Part shown: piece by piece, positions 26,727 to 35,065 of the stretch | Layout: each line of letters opens with the position of its first letter | Numbering within the stretch: the first letter of the stretch is position 1 | Assembly (NCBI RefSeq): GCF_009650435.1 | Contig: NZ_VVIP01000025.1 | Location: 1 to 64,000, forward strand | Direction: 5' to 3' | DNA length: 64,000 bases | Source of the DNA: Foetidibacter luteolus | GTDB taxonomy: Bacteria > Bacteroidota > Bacteroidia > Chitinophagales > Chitinophagaceae | Made by a program: the position numbers and the translations under genes | The notes under the pieces: generated by a model | Told to the model about the DNA's origin: nothing | What the model saw: the letters and a program-made list of their open reading frames with translations, nothing else | Databases searched by the model: none

Positions 26727-27344
26727 TTACAGGTCCCGCTCCCATTTTCTGTTTACTGAGCCTTCAGTCAACACAACAGCCCAGCCATTGTTTGCGGCTT
26801 TATTAAAGAGCCGTTTACGCAATTTGCGGGGATAAATAATTTTCTGGTAAGTCTTTATGCGGTTATAACGTTTCATAATACCAAGCCGGGCAAGTATATC
26901 GTAAGTTGCTGCGCCACAACGCATGCCAACAAGCGCATAATCATAAGGGGTCTCTTTCGTATAGGCAACCAGAAGGCTGTCAAAGGTTTTCTTTTGCTGC
27001 GTTGTAACAGGTATGTACACAACAGCTTTCTTAACACTGTCACCATTACCGCCCAGTATGCTGTAAAAATCCCGTTGGCTGTGCAGCGCATACATGCTGT
27101 GCCTGTTATGTTTATGCTCAAACCAGTGAAATTTGCCGAAAGGTAAAAAGCTGAGTATTTTACCACTGTCGCCCTCTATGCCCACATGCCCGCCAAGCAT
27201 GCCCCCAAACCATTTTTCTTCAGATTCTTTAAACGCTTTCCGGGGCTTTGAACCGTACAGGAAATGAACTTTAAGGAAAGCTGTATCCTGGCAAAAAGAA
27301 GAGTGAAATAAACAACAAAACAGCAGCAGGCAGGTTACACGCAT
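26727..27344 (-). CDS. Secreted protein, possible permuted papain-like (NlpC/P60-type) enzyme
   Basis: 205 residues with a signal peptide (CLLLFCCLFHSSFCQ). A His in MLGGHVGIEG (His53) and a Cys in ALVGMRCGAATYDILARLG (Cys143) appear in the order His then Cys, as in circularly permuted NlpC/P60 or YiiX-type papain folds. The GGHVGI and RCGAATYD contexts fit that fold. Such enzymes cleave peptides, amides or lipids in the envelope. I am not certain of the family, and neither the third catalytic residue nor the substrate can be given. It lies 81 bases after the GSCFA gene on the same strand. Confidence 0.6.
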   Translation of the reverse strand: MRVTCLLLFCCLFHSSFCQDTAFLKVHFLYGSKPRKAFKESEEKWFGGMLGGHVGIEGDSGKILSFLPFGKFHWFEHKHNRHSMYALHSQRDFYSILGGNGDSVKKAVVYIPVTTQQKKTFDSLLVAYTKETPYDYALVGMRCGAATYDILARLGIMKRYNRIKTYQKIIYPRKLRKRLFNKAANNGWAVVLTEGSVNRKWERDL

Positions 27345-27425
27345 GTCAAATTATTTTCAGCAGAACCTAATATTAAGCAAACTAAAGTAAGCTGGAAAAC
27401 AGCCCGTACAAATATTACCAGCATA

Positions 27426-28427
27426 TTAACCTTTGGCGAAATAAGCCAGCTCATCAGTAAAATCAAGGTAGGGGTATTGGGTTGCCAGGAGCATGGTTTT
27501 TTCCAGTTGGGATTGCAGGAACTGCTTGTGTTGCACAGAGGCCGGGTTAAAAGGTTTGTGGTTTTTTGCAATTACCAGCTTACGAATATCGGCGGAAAGC
27601 CGGGCTGTATCCTGGTGCATGCAGCTTTCAGTAAATTTTTCCAGCACAAACTGGGTGGCGGCATAGTTGGGGTGGGCCATATCAATATCATAAAAGCGGT
27701 AATCCCGCAGCACATCAATTACCAGCTCGTACGCCGGAAAATAGTACAGCCTGCTGAATTTATTTACTAAGTGGTGAACGGCTTCTATTAACCTTGCCTT
27801 ACTGCGGTTGTTCTCCTGTACGCCATCACGGATATGCCGCACCGGGCTAATGGTGAACATAATCTTAAGCGAAGGATTGAAATGAAATAGCCGGTGAATA
27901 GTACTGTCAAATGCAGTAACTATTTCCTCAATAGTAGAAAGGTGCTTGTTAAAAGTTTGTGCAGGGGCCTTATGGCAGTTAACCACGTTATAGCCATTGC
28001 CCTGTGTGGCAAGCGGCGTGCCGTCAACCAATTTATATACAAAAGAAGACCCAAGCGTAATAATCAGCCAATCAGCTTTCTTCAAAAATGCATTGGCAGC
28101 CTCCTGCGACTGGTTAATTTGCCGCAGAGCGGCTTCTTTGGTAACGGCGGAAAACCTGCTGTGGTGTTGCCAGCTATGCCAGGCTTCGTTCAGGTAAAAC
28201 AAATCAGCTTCTGTGTACCGCTTTTGCTCTATGTACGAAACAAGACTGTTGCAAACACCCAGTGGCTCAAACAATATACCGTTGGGGTTTTGCAATACAT
28301 GAAATTTAACTTCCTGCAGGTAATTGCCGATATGCTCCGTAAAACAGGAGCCTGTCAGCATAATATTATCCTTATACGTTACGGGTATGTCCAACGGTTT
28401 TATCTGTATCGGCACCTGGAATTGCAT
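27426..28427 (-). CDS. GSCFA-domain protein
   Basis: 333 residues. The eponymous motif region is IMLTGSCFTEHIGNYL (residues about 22-37), with further conserved blocks LITLGSSFVYKL, MFTISPVRHIRDG and a final YYFPAYELVIDVLRDYRFYD. GSCFA proteins are relatives of SGNH/GDSL hydrolases; the Ser of GSCFT and a late Asp-x-x-His-like element (DIDMAHPN) would form the active site. The substrate is unknown. No signal peptide is seen. It is 20 bases downstream of the HMG-CoA lyase-like gene, so the two are probably one operon. Confidence 0.88.
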   Translation of the reverse strand: MQFQVPIQIKPLDIPVTYKDNIMLTGSCFTEHIGNYLQEVKFHVLQNPNGILFEPLGVCNSLVSYIEQKRYTEADLFYLNEAWHSWQHHSRFSAVTKEAALRQINQSQEAANAFLKKADWLIITLGSSFVYKLVDGTPLATQGNGYNVVNCHKAPAQTFNKHLSTIEEIVTAFDSTIHRLFHFNPSLKIMFTISPVRHIRDGVQENNRSKARLIEAVHHLVNKFSRLYYFPAYELVIDVLRDYRFYDIDMAHPNYAATQFVLEKFTESCMHQDTARLSADIRKLVIAKNHKPFNPASVQHKQFLQSQLEKTMLLATQYPYLDFTDELAYFAKG

Positions 28428-28447
28428 AATATCTCTTACATTTTCTG

Positions 28448-29320
28448 TTACACAAAAATTTCACCCGCCAGCGCAAGTGACTGCTGCAAAGCCTGGCTAT
28501 TAATACTGCCCGCCATACCCCGTTGCGTAAAGTAATCCAGCATCCATTCCGTGTTCATGTTGCCTACCAGTTCGTCCTGGGCCATGGGGCAGCCGCCTAT
28601 ACCTTTTAAAGCGCCATCGAAACGCCGGCAGCCGGCGTTAACGGCTGCCTGCAGCTTCTGCCGCCAGTTGGCAGGTGTTGAATGCAGGTGCACACCAAAA
28701 ACGGTACCGGGATATTGAGGCATGAGCGTTCGTAAACCACTCTCAATTTGCACGGGTGTGGCCACGCCAACCGTATCTGCCAGTGAGATAATACTGATAT
28801 CGCGTTTTACCATTTCACCTGCCCAATGCAGTAATACCTCCGCACTGTACGCATCCCCATAAGGGTTGCCAAAACCCATGCTTAAATAAAGCACCAGTTT
28901 TTTATTATGCTGCATGCACAGTTCCTGTATCTCATCAACCCTTACAACACTTTCTTCTATTGTACTGTTGGCATTGCGCATTTGAAAAGTGGGCGATATG
29001 GAAAACGGGAAACCCAGGTACGCAATTTCATCGTACGCCACGGCATCCTGTGCACCGCGTACATTGGCCACAATGGCCAGCAGTTTTGAAACAGTTCCAG
29101 AGAGGTTTAACCCCTTCAGCACTTCTTTTGTATCAGCCATTTGCGGTATGGCTTTAGGCGATACAAAGCTGCCGAAATCAATGGTATCAAAGCCCACCTG
29201 TAGCAGGGTATTGAGATACTTAATTTTCTCCTGCGTGGGTATTAAATGCGGCCATCCCTGCATGGCATCGCGGGGACATTCTACCAGTTGCAACGCGGTA
29301 TGATTGCTTTCTTCGTTCAT
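28448..29320 (-). CDS. Hydroxymethylglutaryl-CoA lyase-like enzyme
   Basis: 290 residues from ATG 29320; an ATG 12 bases upstream is also possible. The fold is the DRE-TIM aldolase barrel. The catalytic Arg-Asp is in VECPRDAMQGW, the metal His pair in FGVHLHSTPANW, and the signature region near the end reads GALKGIGGCPMAQDELVGNM, with the conserved Cys and Asn. HMG-CoA lyase splits HMG-CoA to acetoacetate and acetyl-CoA in leucine catabolism. HLHST replaces the usual HxHDT, so specificity may differ and the enzyme could act on a related 3-hydroxyacyl substrate. It precedes the GSCFA gene. Confidence 0.85.
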   Translation of the reverse strand: MNEESNHTALQLVECPRDAMQGWPHLIPTQEKIKYLNTLLQVGFDTIDFGSFVSPKAIPQMADTKEVLKGLNLSGTVSKLLAIVANVRGAQDAVAYDEIAYLGFPFSISPTFQMRNANSTIEESVVRVDEIQELCMQHNKKLVLYLSMGFGNPYGDAYSAEVLLHWAGEMVKRDISIISLADTVGVATPVQIESGLRTLMPQYPGTVFGVHLHSTPANWRQKLQAAVNAGCRRFDGALKGIGGCPMAQDELVGNMNTEWMLDYFTQRGMAGSINSQALQQSLALAGEIFV

Positions 29321-29350
29321 CCCCGCAAACATACGGAACGAAACCGGATG

Positions 29351-29648
29351 GTGGTTAGTGGTGAGTGGTGAGTGGTGAGTAGTGAGTGGGAGGCATCAGG
29401 TTCGTGAATGGTCAATGGTGAATGGTGAATCGTGAATGGGGGGCTTTCATTCTTCATTCAGCATTCCTTGTTCGATATTCATTTCGTGAGTGAACGTGAG
29501 TTAATCGTGAACCGCAAGTTGGCTTTTCTTCTTCATTCAAAATTCCTTGTTCCTTGTTCGATATTCTTACCGTGAGTGGTGAATCGTGAGTGCGGACTTT
29601 TTCCTTCCTCATTCAAAATTCCTTGTTCCTTGCTCAATATTTCTACCC
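29351..29648 (-). repeat. Repeat block C, inverse copy
   Basis: Short GTGAGTGGTGAATCGTGAATGG-type units of fewer than 20 bases, with interspersed CATTCAAAATTCCTTGTTCC segments, in inverse orientation to the block at 24858. No gene is seen in the 530-base gap. Confidence 0.75.
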
Positions 29649-29649
29649 C

Positions 29650-29769
29650 TTGGTGCGTGTCTCCACGCACCAACATACCCGGGTCTGAAAAGATGCCATG
29701 AAAAACCAACCGATGAACGGATTGCGACGCAACGATGACGCCACAAGGATATGTCGCCGGTAACCAAAT
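29650..29769 (-). repeat. Dispersed repeat B, copy 2, inverse, with perfect hairpin
   Basis: Mirror of the 24684 block: hairpin TTGGTGCGTG/CACGCACCAA at 29650-29673 (loop TCTC), then ACCCGGGTC, GATTGCGACGCAACGATGAC and ATGTCGCCGGTAACCAAAT. With copy 1 it brackets the segment from about 24.7 to 29.8 kb in inverted orientation. Confidence 0.8.
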
Positions 29770-29862
29770 CGTGAATGGCGAATGGTCAATTGTGAATGGT
29801 GAATGAAAAATTCATACATTCTGCACTGCACATCTGCATTACTGCAACATGCCTGCTCACAC

Positions 29863-30867
29863 TTACAAAAAGCTTTCCGCCTCCTTCACCATATCTGCGC
29901 TGCCGATAAATAGCGGCGATCGTTGATGCAGCTCTGTTGGCTGTATATTGAGTATGCGGTTTTTACCATCCGTGGCACGGCCGCCGGCCACCTCCATGAT
30001 AAACGAAAATGGATTGCATTCATACATCAGCCGCAACTTGCCCTCGGGCTTGGCAACAGTAGCCGGGTACATAAAAATACCCCCTTTAATAAGGTTGCGG
30101 TGCATGTCGCTTACCATGCTGCCCACATAACGCTCTGTATAGGGGCCACCGGTGCTTTTGTCTTTTTGCTGGCAGGCAGTAACATAGTCCCGGACGCCCT
30201 GGCTGTACTGGAAAAAATTGCCGTGGTTTAGTGAGTATATCTTGCCGTTGCGGGGGCATTTGATATCGGGGTGGCTTAAGCAGTATTCGCCGATGGCGGT
30301 ATCCAACGTAAAGCCGTTTACGCCGCGGCGTGTGGCATACACCAGCATGGTGGAAGAGCCATAAATAACATACCCGGCGGCAACCAGCCTTACGCCAGGC
30401 TGTAAAAAATCTTCTTTGGTACAGGGCGTACCGGGTTTTGACAGGCGGCGGTACACGCCAAAAATGGTACCTATGGATACGTTAATATCAAAATTACCGC
30501 TGCCATCCAGCGGATCGAACATTACCACGTATTTGCTGTTGTTGCTTACCTCGTCATCAAACACTACAATATCATCCATCTCTTCGCTGGCCACACCGGC
30601 GCAGCTAATGCCATGCCGCAGCACGCCCATCATCTGGTTATTGGAATATAGATCCAGCTTAAGCACATCTTCGCCCTGCACATTGGTAGTACCGGCTTCT
30701 CCCAAAATATCCAGCAGGCCGGCTTTGCTTACTTCCACATTAATACGTTTAGATGCCAGCCCTATATCCCTCAGCAAGGCGCTAAGTTCACCCGTAGCGT
30801 TGGGAAACATGCGCAACTGCTGAATAGTGAATTCGTCCAGTGTTAATACATTGCGATTAATGCTCAT
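29863..30867 (-). CDS. fbp: Fructose-1,6-bisphosphatase, class I
   Basis: 334 residues, the normal length. It hydrolyses fructose 1,6-bisphosphate to fructose 6-phosphate in gluconeogenesis, in the cytoplasm, with Mg2+. Metal and substrate motifs: ASEEMDDIV, the hallmark VMFDPLDGSGNFDINVSIGT, YVGSMVSDMHRNLIKGGIF and LMYECNPFSFIMEVAGG. N-terminal residues (LDEFTIQQ) match the family start. The gene is divergent from the aspartate kinase gene. Repeats B and C lie just downstream of its stop, but the coding region is intact. Confidence 0.96.
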   Translation of the reverse strand: MSINRNVLTLDEFTIQQLRMFPNATGELSALLRDIGLASKRINVEVSKAGLLDILGEAGTTNVQGEDVLKLDLYSNNQMMGVLRHGISCAGVASEEMDDIVVFDDEVSNNSKYVVMFDPLDGSGNFDINVSIGTIFGVYRRLSKPGTPCTKEDFLQPGVRLVAAGYVIYGSSTMLVYATRRGVNGFTLDTAIGEYCLSHPDIKCPRNGKIYSLNHGNFFQYSQGVRDYVTACQQKDKSTGGPYTERYVGSMVSDMHRNLIKGGIFMYPATVAKPEGKLRLMYECNPFSFIMEVAGGRATDGKNRILNIQPTELHQRSPLFIGSADMVKEAESFL

Positions 30868-31003
30868 TAGCGGTTAGTTTGGTTGTTACAAAAATAACGG
30901 TTCAATCTAATGCGCCATGCTGCACTGGTATTATGTAATTGTTCAGAAACCTATCTTTGTTCAACATCCACCTGTATCTATTAACAGATTTCAAAAAAGC
31001 AAG

Positions 31004-32278
31004 ATGAAAGTTTTCAAATTTGGCGGGGCAAGTGTTAACAGCATAGAAAGAATACAAAATTTGCCCAACATACTTTCGGCATACAATGGGGAGAAGCTGG
31101 TGATTATTATTTCGGCCATGGGCAAAACCACCAATGCTTTAGAAAAGGTGACTGAAAGTTTTTTCGCAGGTAATAAAGACGAAGCGCTTGCCTTGTTTGA
31201 AGTCATCAAGCAACAGCATATTACCACCGCCAAATACCTGCTGGTAACACACTTTAATGACTGCCTTGCAAAACTGAGCGATTTTTTTACTGAAGTGGAA
31301 TGGCTGCTGCACGACAAACCCGTACGTGAATACGATTATTATTACGACCAGGTGGTATGTATTGGCGAACTGCTGAGCACTGTTATCGTTAGCCATTACC
31401 TTAATGAAGCCGGCGTTGCCAATACCTGGCTGGACGTGCGGGATATTATAAGGACCGACGACAACTTTAGGGATGCGGGTATTGACTGGGCTTATACCGA
31501 AGGCCGGGCAAAAGCGGTATTCGGCAACTGGCTGTACGGCAATGCGGATGGCGGGACCAACATTTACATAACACAAGGCTTTATTGGCAGCACCGACGAA
31601 AATGAAAGCACCACACTTGGCCGCGAAGGCAGCGATTATACCGCCGCCATTTTTGCCAACCTGCTTAATGCGGAAAGCCAGACCATTTGGAAAGACGTAG
31701 AAGGCGTAATGAGTGCCGACCCCAAGCAGTTTCCCGATGCCACCTTTATTGACGAGTTAAGCTTTGATGAAGTAATTGAAATGGCTTATTATGGTGCACA
31801 GGTAATACACCCTAAAACAATTAAACCACTCCAGAACAAGGGCATACCATTGCATGTAAAATGCTTCCTGGACAGCAGCCTGCCGGGCACCGTTATCAGC
31901 AGCAAAAGGGTAAAGAACCTGCCACCTATAGTTATCATTAAACAAAACCAGGCGCTGATGCACCTGCACAGCCAGGACTTTTCTTTTGTGGGCGAACAAC
32001 CCATGAGTGACTTATACGAGCTGTTTGGTAAAATAAAACTGAAGCCTAACCTTATACAAACCGGCGCCATCAGCATACAATTGTGCCTTGACGACAGGGA
32101 AGAAAAGCTTAACCAGCTTGCCGCTGCCGCCAGCAACGAGTTTGATGTGCAGGTGGAAAAAGGCTTGTCATTGTTGACTATCCGCCATTTTACCAATGAA
32201 CTGCTGCATAAAATGACCGAAGGCAAAACCATTGTGCTGTTGCAGCAAACCAGGGAAACAGTGCAGGTTTTGTACTAA
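31004..32278 (+). CDS. Aspartate kinase
   Basis: 424 residues from ATG 31004, which places the family start MKVFKFGGASV at the N-terminus; an in-frame ATG 87 bases upstream would add repeat-free but non-family sequence. It phosphorylates aspartate, the first step to lysine, threonine and methionine. Motifs: KFGGASV (nucleotide and substrate binding), TTLGREGSDYTAAI, YYGAQVIHPKTIKPL. C-terminal residues about 300-420 form ACT-type regulatory domains. No homoserine dehydrogenase is fused. A TATCTTTG element at 30952 may be the -7 promoter box. Confidence 0.94.
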   Translation: MKVFKFGGASVNSIERIQNLPNILSAYNGEKLVIIISAMGKTTNALEKVTESFFAGNKDEALALFEVIKQQHITTAKYLLVTHFNDCLAKLSDFFTEVEWLLHDKPVREYDYYYDQVVCIGELLSTVIVSHYLNEAGVANTWLDVRDIIRTDDNFRDAGIDWAYTEGRAKAVFGNWLYGNADGGTNIYITQGFIGSTDENESTTLGREGSDYTAAIFANLLNAESQTIWKDVEGVMSADPKQFPDATFIDELSFDEVIEMAYYGAQVIHPKTIKPLQNKGIPLHVKCFLDSSLPGTVISSKRVKNLPPIVIIKQNQALMHLHSQDFSFVGEQPMSDLYELFGKIKLKPNLIQTGAISIQLCLDDREEKLNQLAAAASNEFDVQVEKGLSLLTIRHFTNELLHKMTEGKTIVLLQQTRETVQVLY

Positions 32279-32303
32279 GCCTGGTAAGAAAGTCCGCGGA
32301 ATT

Positions 32304-32376
32304 TTTATGGGCCCGGCGGGAGGAACTACTATTGGGCTTTACTTGCGTCGCACGCTTCTGCGGTTGGATTCGCTAC
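32304..32376 (-). repeat. Dispersed repeat E, copy with TTGCGTCGCA core
   Basis: ATGGGCCCGGCGGGAGGAAC then ACTACTATTGGGCTTTACTT and GCGTCGCACGCTTCTGCGG. It matches the reverse complement of the 37009 copy and the 36855 copy. It fills the convergent gap between the aspartate kinase and the CAP gene. Confidence 0.7.
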
Positions 32377-32443
32377 GCAGCTTTTTCCACCGGGTAGTTT
32401 GCCGGTCAAGTTTAATTACGTCTTTGTTTTATCCGCAACCTTA

Positions 32444-33007
32444 CTATTTCTTTAAAAATATCTGTGTAAAAAATATTACGCCTTTATCATTTTTAGCCAG
32501 GCCTATACCGCTAAGCGTATAAACGCCTTCAATGTTTTTTTTGTGGCCGGGGCTTTTAATCCAGCCATCCACTACTTCTCTGGCGGTAAGCTTGCCATAA
32601 GCTACGTTTTCAGCCGCGGCGGATACCGGCCCTATCTGCCTGGTTATATTGGTAATGCGTATTTTAAACCCGGCATGGCCAAAGCCGCTTGATTTGCTGG
32701 CCATACTTGCACTGTGCTTGGCTGCCTCCGCAGAAGCGGCAGGCGCATTCTTCATGGCAGGCTTGCCAATGGAAGCACGGTATTGGTTAATATTATCCAG
32801 TATCTCCGCCTCCATACCGCTCATGCTGATGTCTCCTTTAGATGGTTCAGACGGCACATTATCAGCGCTGGATGGCGGCGTTGAAGAAGAAGATGAAGTA
32901 TTTGGTGAAGAAGTTGTTGAGGAAGGCCCTTTCTGGATATTGCGGTTACAGGAAGCAGCCGCAACTATAGCAATGACAAGGGTTAGCTTACTGAGTTTTG
33001 AAAACAT
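32444..33007 (-). CDS. CAP-domain (SCP/PR1-like) lipoprotein
   Basis: 187 residues from ATG 33007, giving the lipoprotein signal LVIAIVAAASC. A Ser/Pro/Thr-rich linker follows (residues about 22-60). The CAP domain (about 65-187) shows HSASMASKSSGFGHAGF, AENVAYGKLTAREVV, WIKSPGHKKNI and GIGLAKNDKGVIFFTQIF, the usual conserved blocks including the cavity His and Glu. CAP proteins are extracytoplasmic, with sterol-, protein- or polysaccharide-binding or protease-like roles. Bacterial ones are poorly characterised. Confidence 0.9.
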   Translation of the reverse strand: MFSKLSKLTLVIAIVAAASCNRNIQKGPSSTTSSPNTSSSSSTPPSSADNVPSEPSKGDISMSGMEAEILDNINQYRASIGKPAMKNAPAASAEAAKHSASMASKSSGFGHAGFKIRITNITRQIGPVSAAAENVAYGKLTAREVVDGWIKSPGHKKNIEGVYTLSGIGLAKNDKGVIFFTQIFLKK

Positions 33008-33119
33008 ATTTTTTATTTGAGTATCTGTGTTCAACCATGTCAACTTTTATACCAAATGCAAAACAGGGATAACGGTATTACCAGATAACGCTCTTTGCCT
33101 CTGTTATAGTATGCTACCC

Positions 33120-33210
33120 TTACCTTCTTGACTTTATGTCTTTCTTGACTTCTTGACTTAATGTCTTTCTTGACTTTATGTCTCCCTGACTTTTATTGAC
33201 TTTCTTTCCC
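33120..33210. repeat. Short tandem CTTGACTT/TTATGTCTTT repeat
   Basis: Imperfect tandem units such as TTCTTGACTTTATGTC recur about four to five times in 90 bases between the CAP and SirB1-like genes. Nothing else is seen in the 294-base gap except the palindrome at 33275. Confidence 0.7.
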
Positions 33211-33274
33211 CACCGGTTAATCCACACTACTGGATAACTCATCCGTTGTTTTTCCGGAAAAAATAGTTTAGTTT

Positions 33275-33288
33275 GTATTACGTAATAC
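33275..33288. promoter_or_regulatory. Perfect 14-bp palindrome before the SirB1-like gene
   Basis: GTATTACGTAATAC is a perfect palindrome, 14 bases before the ATG at 33302. Its size and position fit an operator bound by a dimeric regulator, but no regulator is known. Confidence 0.4.
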
Positions 33289-33301
33289 CATCCCCCATAA
33301 G

Positions 33302-34174
33302 ATGCAGGAAAACAGAGAAATATCGGCCTTATTCACCCTCATTGACGACCCGGACGAAGAAGTTTTTTCCACCGTGTCAAGCAGGATTGTTGACTATGGC
33401 AAAGGCATTATACCCAACCTGGAAAGCCTTTGGGAGAACACCTTTAACGAAGAAATACAGGAGCGGATTGAACTGCTGATCCACCGCCTGCATTTTGACG
33501 ACCTGCTGAGGGATATGAAGGAATGGCGGGACAGCGCTTACCACGACCTTTTATTCGGCGCCCTGCTGGTTGCCAAATTTCAATATCCCGACCTGCAGAC
33601 AACCCCTGTAATACAGGAGCTTGAAAAAATACGCCGCAATGTATGGCTGGAACTAAACAGCTTTCTCACACCGCTGGAACATGCGAACGTAATATCCAGC
33701 ATTGTTTATAACTACTATAACCTTAAAGGTGTAGAAATAGCCTATACCAATCCTGACGATTATTTTCTACATAAAGTTATACAGGGCAAAAAGGGCAATG
33801 CCATCTCCAACGGTATCCTGTACCTGGTACTAGCAGAACTGCTGGATATATCCGTACGGGCTATTAACATCCCCAAACAGTTTGTTCTGGCTTTTTTTAA
33901 CAGCGAATACGACCCCGCTACTTACCAGGGCAACCCTCAGAACAAAATACAGTTTTATGTAGACGCAACCAGCGGCCAGGCCTTTAGCCACAAAGACGTG
34001 GAGAATTATTTTAAACGTATCTCGGTGCCACCTACAGCTTCTTACTTTAAACCCATCAGCAATAAACGTGTCATTCAGTTACTTATAGAAGAACTGGCCA
34101 AGTGTTTTGATACCACCCGCCTCGTGTATAAGAAAAAAGAACTGCTGCTACTTGCTGACCTGCTTGATAAATAA
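33302..34174 (+). CDS. SirB1-family (Transglut_core2) protein
   Basis: 290 residues, cytoplasmic. The N-terminal helices (ALFTLIDDPDEEVFSTVSSR, then DYGKGIIPNLESLW) are HEAT-like. The C-terminal SirB1 domain shows GNAISNGILYLVLAELLD and VRAINIPKQFVLAFF. In many members the corresponding stretch reads GNPISL...GLPGHFLVR. The catalytic Cys of true transglutaminases is absent, as in most SirB1 relatives, so the protein is probably not enzymatic. Its role is unknown. Dps follows 109 bases downstream on the same strand. Confidence 0.85.
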   Translation: MQENREISALFTLIDDPDEEVFSTVSSRIVDYGKGIIPNLESLWENTFNEEIQERIELLIHRLHFDDLLRDMKEWRDSAYHDLLFGALLVAKFQYPDLQTTPVIQELEKIRRNVWLELNSFLTPLEHANVISSIVYNYYNLKGVEIAYTNPDDYFLHKVIQGKKGNAISNGILYLVLAELLDISVRAINIPKQFVLAFFNSEYDPATYQGNPQNKIQFYVDATSGQAFSHKDVENYFKRISVPPTASYFKPISNKRVIQLLIEELAKCFDTTRLVYKKKELLLLADLLDK

Positions 34175-34283
34175 CCTCCTCATCCCGGCAACATTCCCGT
34201 TACTTTGGCATTAATTCTTGCTTTGGTCTGTTGTTTGTTCATTATCTTGTACAGGAATTTATTTCACATAAAATCTTCATGAT

Positions 34284-34844
34284 ATGAAAGCGCAAACCGC
34301 TGAAAAAAGCACCCCAAAAGTTAACCTCAAATCATCCGCCGCAGTAAACGGCAATGGCAAACTTCACCAGGACATTAAAACCGACATAGGTATTACCGAC
34401 AAAAACAGGCAGGAAGTGGCCATGAGGCTTACCGTACTACTGGCAGATGAACATGTATTGTACGCCAAAATACGCAACTACCACTGGAATGTGGAAGGCG
34501 ACAACTTTATGGAAATGCATAAGTTTTATGAAGGCCTCTACAACGATCTTGCTGAACAAATTGATGAAATTGCCGAACGCATACGCCAGCTTGGCCACTA
34601 CGCCCAGGGGCGCCTGAAAGACTTTTTAAAACTCACCAACCTGGAAGAACAGGAATACACCAACGACCAGCGCACCCAGTTGCAAAACCTGCTGGATGAC
34701 AACGAAACCATCGTTAAATACCTGCGCAAAGACATTGACGATTTTGATGAAAAATACAAAGACGCCGGTAACACCGACTTTATAACCGGCATTATGAAAA
34801 ACCATGAAAAGTGGAGCTGGTTTATCAGGAGCTATTTAAGATAA
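34284..34844 (+). CDS. dps: Dps-family DNA-protecting ferritin-like protein
   Basis: 186 residues. Dps forms dodecamers that oxidise and store iron and can bind DNA in stationary phase or oxidative stress. The ferroxidase motifs are visible: LLADEHVLYAKIRNYHWNVE, MHKFYEGLYNDLAEQIDEIA and ERIRQLG, with the conserved His and Asp/Glu. An N-terminal tail of about 40 residues rich in Lys and Thr may add DNA contact, as in many Dps. The Dps function is clear; regulation by OxyR or Fur is not visible. Confidence 0.93.
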   Translation: MKAQTAEKSTPKVNLKSSAAVNGNGKLHQDIKTDIGITDKNRQEVAMRLTVLLADEHVLYAKIRNYHWNVEGDNFMEMHKFYEGLYNDLAEQIDEIAERIRQLGHYAQGRLKDFLKLTNLEEQEYTNDQRTQLQNLLDDNETIVKYLRKDIDDFDEKYKDAGNTDFITGIMKNHEKWSWFIRSYLR

Positions 34845-34849
34845 AAAGC

Positions 34850-34970
34850 CAATGTCAGTAACTTAAGGTTATCAGCCTGACCTGTCGAAAGCGGATTCGT
34901 TAAAAGTAACATGCATAACCCGGTTTCGACAAGCTCAACCTGACAGTGATTGCTTAATTTAATTGCATAG
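34850..34970 (+). repeat. Dispersed repeat G, degenerate copy
   Basis: CAATGTCAGTAACTTAAG at the left and CTTAATTTAATTGCAT at the right are degenerate forms of the 18-bp inverted repeats at 41796/41901. The interior CCTGTCGAAAGCGGATT and GGTTTCGACAAGCTCAACC matches the 41796 element. It lies between dps and the next terminator. Confidence 0.7.
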
Positions 34971-35004
34971 GATAAAAGGCTTTAAGATTTTAGCTGCGAA
35001 CTGC

Positions 35005-35043
35005 AAAAAGGGATGGCATCTTTATGAGAAGCCATCCCTTTTT
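35005..35043. terminator. Hairpin terminator between dps and the HD-protein gene
   Basis: AAAAAGGGATGGC/GCCATCCCTTTTT forms a stem of about 12 bp, ending in a T-run, with an ATCTTTATGAGAA loop. It can end dps transcription, and the A/T-rich stem also suits the opposite direction. An ATG in its loop is not the start of the next gene. Confidence 0.8.
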
Positions 35044-35065
35044 ATTGTATAACTTTCAGGTGTAT

